Assembly (NCBI GenBank): GCA_024654625.1
Contig: JANLHB010000024.1
Location: 1 to 52,809 of the forward strand
Origin: Patescibacteria group bacterium
Lineage (GTDB): Bacteria > Patescibacteriota > Minisyncoccia > GCA-002772825
Direction of reading: 5' to 3'
DNA length: 52,809 nt
Shown in pieces: positions 49,770-52,809 of the stretch (within the stretch, counting starts at the first letter, position 1; each line of letters opens with the position of its first letter). A program made the translations under genes and the position numbers. The notes beneath the pieces were generated by a model. The model had not been told where the DNA came from. It saw only the letters and a program-made list of their open reading frames with translations, and made no database searches.

Positions 49770-50170
49770 TGGAAGTGGCGGGAATCGAACCCGCGTCCAG
49801 TGGTCTCCTGTGAAAACACGTCTACAAACTTATCTTTTTTATCGCCCGTAAAGTGCGTGGGCAATTTAAGAGTATAGGATCTAAAAAAGCAAAAGTCGTT
49901 ATACTCCGATCCTCTTTGTTTCGAAAATTCGTCGAGGAAAGCGAATTCTCTATTTCGGTGATTTGACGCCCGCTTTACTTACCGAAAATAGATAAAGCTA
50001 GACGGCTTACGCAATAGCGTATGCTGGAGCAATGTCGTTAACTCCAAAATATGGAGAAACGGTTGCTTTTACAGTTTTAGCACTTATTTGTTTGCGATGT
50101 TTAACGAGCGTTCGCAAGCTCGGTTTGCAGTATTTTTAAGGTATGATCACTGTCGAAGCCAATCACTCCC
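49770..50170 (-). ncRNA. ssrA: Transfer-messenger RNA
   Basis: About 401 nt. tmRNA rescues ribosomes stalled on broken mRNA and tags the product for proteolysis. The 5' end GGGAGTGATTGGCTTCGACA pairs with the 3' acceptor ACTTCC; the 3' end carries a clear T arm (GCGGGTTCGATTCCCGC). CCA is not encoded. The tag frame (50066 to 50007) reads ATVSPYFGVNDIAPAYAIA then TAA, ending Ala-Tyr-Ala-Ile-Ala instead of the common ALAA. smpB is directly upstream. Confidence 0.92.
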
Positions 50171-50201
50171 CTAAAACATCCCTCTGGGATGTTCGTAAAA
50201 T

Positions 50202-50645
50202 CTACCTCTTCATCTCTCTTTCTATATTCCTTTCGGTCTCTCTTTTCTTGATCGTCTCTCGTTTGTCAAATTTCTTCTTTCCTTTCACTAACCCTATCTC
50301 CATCTTTATCAATCTGCCCTTAGTATACACCGAAATAGGCACTATTGTCAAGCCTCTCTGTTGGGACTTCCCCGCCAAGTAAGAGAGCTCTTTTCTGTTT
50401 AAGAGGAGTCTTCTGGTGCGGTCAGGTTCATAAGTGGACGGAGCGTTGTGAGACTGGAAGGCCGGTATATCCATATTTACAACAAATGCCTCGTTCCCTC
50501 TCACGAGGACACGAGCGCCTGTAATAGAGCCGTGATTTGCTTTTAGCGACTTTACTTCAAAGCCAAAAAGCTCAATTCCCGCTTCAAATTTCTCAAGGAC
50601 TTCATAGTCAAAATATACTTTTTTGTTTTGAATCAATGCCGGCAT
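50202..50645 (-). CDS. smpB: SsrA-binding protein SmpB
   Basis: A 147-residue tmRNA partner that brings tmRNA into the stalled ribosome. The OB-fold core is visible in NKKVYFDYEVLEKFEAGIEL, FGFEVKSLKANHGSITGARV, and the C-terminal helix is KGKKKFDKRETIKKRE. Length normal. TATTAT lies 6 nt before the ATG. It ends 31 nt before the tmRNA 5' end, so both may share a transcript. Confidence 0.95.
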   Translation of the reverse strand: MPALIQNKKVYFDYEVLEKFEAGIELFGFEVKSLKANHGSITGARVLVRGNEAFVVNMDIPAFQSHNAPSTYEPDRTRRLLLNRKELSYLAGKSQQRGLTIVPISVYTKGRLIKMEIGLVKGKKKFDKRETIKKRETERNIEREMKR

Positions 50646-50712
50646 TGATTAATAATAACACAAATACTTTTTGTTTACTTTGCCGGCTTTTTCTATATAA
50701 TAAACTTATATT

Positions 50713-52629
50713 ATGGTAAAGATTCCTAAAATTCCTACAAAGATACCTGGGAAAAAAGGCGGTAAAAATATCGGAATAGGCCAATTTAGCAGGCACCTTA
50801 TAACTGCTTTTCTTATTCTTATGCTTATTACCGGTGTCTACTCTATTATTTCCGAGCGTCAGAAAGATATTCCGGAGATAGCTTTGTCTGAACTTGTTTC
50901 TGATATCAATTCTGGCGCAGTTTCAAAAGTGACTATTGAGGGAGAGAAAATTAAGATTGAATTTAAAGATGGTACTTTAAAAAATTCTAAAAAGGAGGTT
51001 GAATCTTCACTTTCAGAGACCCTTTCAAATTATGGCGTTTCCACTGAAGAGCTTGGTAAAGTTAGTCTTGAAGTAAAAAATCCTTCAGATATTGCCTTTT
51101 ATCTTCTGGCTTCTCTTCCTTTTCTTATCCCTGTTATCTTGATTGTCCTTTTCTTATATTTTGCATCACGTCAAGTTAAAGGTTCAAGTATGCAGATGTT
51201 CTCTTTTGGTCAGTCTAAGGCAAGGGTCATCTATCCTGATGATAAGGCGCAGAAAGTGACTTTCAATGATGTCGCCGGAGTGAAAGAAGCTAAAGAAGAA
51301 TTAAAGGAGATTGTTGATTTCTTGAAAAATCCTAAGAAGTTTCTTGATATCGGCGCAAGGATCCCGAAGGGCGTCCTCTTGATGGGCGCGCCTGGCACCG
51401 GTAAGACCCTTCTGGCTCGGGCGGTGGCCGGTGAAGCGGGTGTGCCATTCTTCCATATCTCCGGTTCAGAGTTTGTAGAGATGTTTGTCGGTGTCGGCGC
51501 TTCCAGGGTGCGTGACCTTTTCCTTATGGCAAAGAAGGCCGCTCCATCAATAATTTTCATAGATGAGATAGATGCTGTTGGCCGTCATAGGGGCGGAGGC
51601 ACTGGCGGCGGGCATGATGAACGCGAACAGACTCTCAATCAAATACTTGTTGAGATGGACGGCTTTGAACCGCATGAGAAAGTGATAGTGATGGCGGCGA
51701 CAAACAGGCCAGACGTCTTAGATACTGCTCTTCTAAGGCCAGGGCGTTTTGATAGACGAGTGATGCTTGACCTGCCGGACATTAAAGACCGAGAAGAAAT
51801 CTTAACTATCCATTCACATAAGAAGCCGTTTGCTGAGGATGTTAATTTGAAAGTTATTGCAGAGAGAACTCCCGGTTTCTCTGGGGCGGATCTTTATAGT
51901 CTTATGAATGAGGCGGCTATTCTTGCGGCTCGTGAAGACAGGAAGCATGTTTCGCAGTTTGATCTTATCAGGTCTATTGAGAAAGTGATGTTGGGACCTG
52001 AGAGGAAAAGTCGTCTTCTCTCTGAGGATGAGAAAAAGATTGCCGCTTATCATGAGGCCGGGCATGCTTTGGTGGCGTCAGTCTTGACGCATGCTGACCC
52101 TGTGCATAAAGTATCTGTAGTCTCTAGGGGTAGGGCGGCCGGCTACACACTGAAACTCCCGACAGAAGAAAGGCACTTGCACTCTAAGGCTCATTTTGTA
52201 GATGATATCGCTGTTTCTTTGGGAGGTTATATGGCAGAGAAGATGACCTTCGGAGATATTACGACTGGAGCGTCAAACGACCTTCAGGTGGCGACGAGCT
52301 TAGCGAGAGATTTGGTGACAAAATATGGCATGTCAGAGAAGGTTGGCCCTGTGGCTTGGGGTGATTATGAAGGCGCGCCGATATTAGGCGGAGCGTATTC
52401 TTCCGGTAAGAGTTACTCGGAATCAATAGCATCTTTGATAGACGGTGAAGTGTCTTCTTTCATGAATGAAGGGAGAGATAGGGCTGAGAATGTGTTGAAA
52501 GAACATCATGACGCTTTGAAAATGATTGCCGATGAATTGATAGAAAAAGAGACGATAGAGCGCGAAGAGTTTGAAAAAATTCTGATTTTGAATAAGATAA
52601 AGCCAAAGAGGAAGAAAGATACGGTTTAG
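50713..52629 (+). CDS. ftsH: ATP-dependent zinc metalloprotease FtsH
   Basis: A 638-residue membrane-bound AAA+ protease. Two membrane helices (about residues 31-50 and 127-148) flank a small extracytoplasmic domain. The ATPase has Walker [14 protein letters not shown], Walker [14 protein letters not shown] and the SRH region [19 protein letters not shown]; the protease has the zinc motif HEAGH. It degrades misfolded membrane proteins, tmRNA-tagged products among them. Length is normal. Divergent from smpB. Confidence 0.97.
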   Translation: MVKIPKIPTKIPGKKGGKNIGIGQFSRHLITAFLILMLITGVYSIISERQKDIPEIALSELVSDINSGAVSKVTIEGEKIKIEFKDGTLKNSKKEVESSLSETLSNYGVSTEELGKVSLEVKNPSDIAFYLLASLPFLIPVILIVLFLYFASRQVKGSSMQMFSFGQSKARVIYPDDKAQKVTFNDVAGVKEAKEELKEIVDFLKNPKKFLDIGARIPKGVLLMGAPGTGKTLLARAVAGEAGVPFFHISGSEFVEMFVGVGASRVRDLFLMAKKAAPSIIFIDEIDAVGRHRGGGTGGGHDEREQTLNQILVEMDGFEPHEKVIVMAATNRPDVLDTALLRPGRFDRRVMLDLPDIKDREEILTIHSHKKPFAEDVNLKVIAERTPGFSGADLYSLMNEAAILAAREDRKHVSQFDLIRSIEKVMLGPERKSRLLSEDEKKIAAYHEAGHALVASVLTHADPVHKVSVVSRGRAAGYTLKLPTEERHLHSKAHFVDDIAVSLGGYMAEKMTFGDITTGASNDLQVATSLARDLVTKYGMSEKVGPVAWGDYEGAPILGGAYSSGKSYSESIASLIDGEVSSFMNEGRDRAENVLKEHHDALKMIADELIEKETIEREEFEKILILNKIKPKRKKDTV

Positions 52630-52639
52630 CCTGTTAAAT

Positions 52640-52712
52640 GCACTCGTAGCTCAGTTGGTAGAGCATCGAGCTTATACCTCGACGGTCCCAGGTTCGAGTC
52701 CTGGCGAGTGCA
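52640..52712 (+). tRNA. tRNA-Ile (anticodon TAT)
   Basis: A 73-nt cloverleaf: acceptor GCACTCG/CGAGTGC, D stem GCTC/GAGC, anticodon stem TCGAG/CTCGA with loop CTTATAC, and T arm CCAGG/CCTGG with loop TTCGAGT. The loop gives anticodon TAT, which reads AUA (Ile). Most bacteria use CAT with lysidine for this codon. CCA is not encoded. It follows the ftsH stop by 10 nt. Confidence 0.9.
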
Positions 52713-52809
52713 CTAAGATTTATGAGACCTCCGTGGTTCCAGATTCGTCGTGTACTACTGAAGAGTACACGACGCCCAGCACCCTTTAGTGGTGCTTAGG
52801 CGAGTCCTG
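52713..52809 (+). pseudogene. Degraded tRNA-Ile 3'-half copy with family E insert
   Basis: After the intact tRNA-Ile, the sequence TTATGAGACCTCCGTGGTTC...CCAGATTCG aligns loosely with the tRNA from anticodon loop to T loop. The T loop is interrupted by the two-hairpin element (52746-52800), and CGAGTCCTG then resumes the T stem exactly as in tRNA-Ile. The window ends here. The element is the same as at 2904-2958 with one base changed over about 60. Confidence 0.7.

Noticed and set aside
2900-52809. The 50-kb stretch between the two family E copies as one integrated mobile element
   Set aside because: It contains dnaA, dnaN, ribosomal and other core genes, and the flanking tRNA fragments come from different tRNAs, so the copies are independent insertions.
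52713-52809. A tRNA with a T-loop intron
   Set aside because: No D arm or 5' acceptor strand precedes the fragment; only about 25 nt separate it from the intact tRNA-Ile.
1-52809. CRISPR array
   Set aside because: Palindromic repeats are scattered with irregular spacing and no spacers; no cas gene is present.
1-52809. TGA recoded as glycine (as in some CPR lineages)
   Set aside because: Genes such as ruvB end at TGA exactly where the family ends, and no conserved protein needs TGA read through.

Overview
The window looks like a chromosomal segment of a Patescibacteria (CPR) bacterium, most likely of the Parcubacteria/Paceibacteria group. The signs are AT-rich DNA, compact core genes, conserved CPR-type hypothetical membrane proteins, a DNA polymerase I without its proofreading domain, a YebC and a Mur ligase that are both shortened, tRNA and tmRNA genes without an encoded CCA end, and many genes whose -10 box sits only 6-8 nt before the start codon (leaderless mRNAs). 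TGA is used as a stop codon. This placement is inference; no 16S gene is present.

Layout. 1-5.4 kb is accessory: two small cassette-like genes between copies of an 11-bp motif, an arginine decarboxylase, tRNA-Lys and tRNA-Arg flanked by broken tRNA copies that carry palindromic inserts, and a GC-rich mosaic gene bracketed by direct repeats. 5.4-20.3 kb holds repair, replication and envelope genes (mutM, amidase, Mur ligase, ruvA, rpsT, glycosyltransferase, holA, polA, tsaE, pilB-like ATPase, a prepilin, ruvB, yebC). 20.3-25.2 kb is mixed: small genes with strong Shine-Dalgarno sequences, a MYG1-family protein, an RNA-repair pair (rtcB and a ThpR-archease fusion), ruvC and a 40-residue acidic ORF. 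25.3-29.1 kb has tyrS and a class A penicillin-binding protein. 29.1-34.2 kb is the replication-origin cluster: a DUF721/DciA-like gene, dnaN, a putative oriC and dnaA on the minus strand, with rpmH, rnpA, yidC and jag leaving on the plus strand. 34.2-46.6 kb has rsmA, a UvrD/PcrA helicase, a 926-residue CPR membrane protein, a LysM/M23 peptidase, comM, a dksA-like gene and pnp. 46.7-48.8 kb is translational (NYN nuclease, rpsO, rplT, rpmI, infC). The end carries two small accessory genes, ssrA, smpB, ftsH and a tRNA-Ile.

The most unusual content is a set of short palindromic elements. One group sits inside partial duplicates of tRNA genes next to the intact tRNA: a 20-bp palindrome splits a tRNA-Lys 5' copy, and a near-identical two-hairpin element of about 55 bp sits in the T-loop of a tRNA-Arg copy and of a tRNA-Ile-like copy. 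Other families lie in intergenic spacers, where some probably serve as terminators, and three copies lie inside the reading frames of tsaE, pnp and ruvC, adding residues to conserved proteins.

Other points of interest are the direct-repeat-bounded gene at 4-5.4 kb with a sharp base-composition break inside its ORF, a 174-bp element with 27-bp inverted ends after the pilB-like gene, the ThpR-archease fusion overlapping rtcB, a tRNA-Ile with a UAU anticodon, and a split in translation start signals between leaderless core genes and SD-led small accessory genes.
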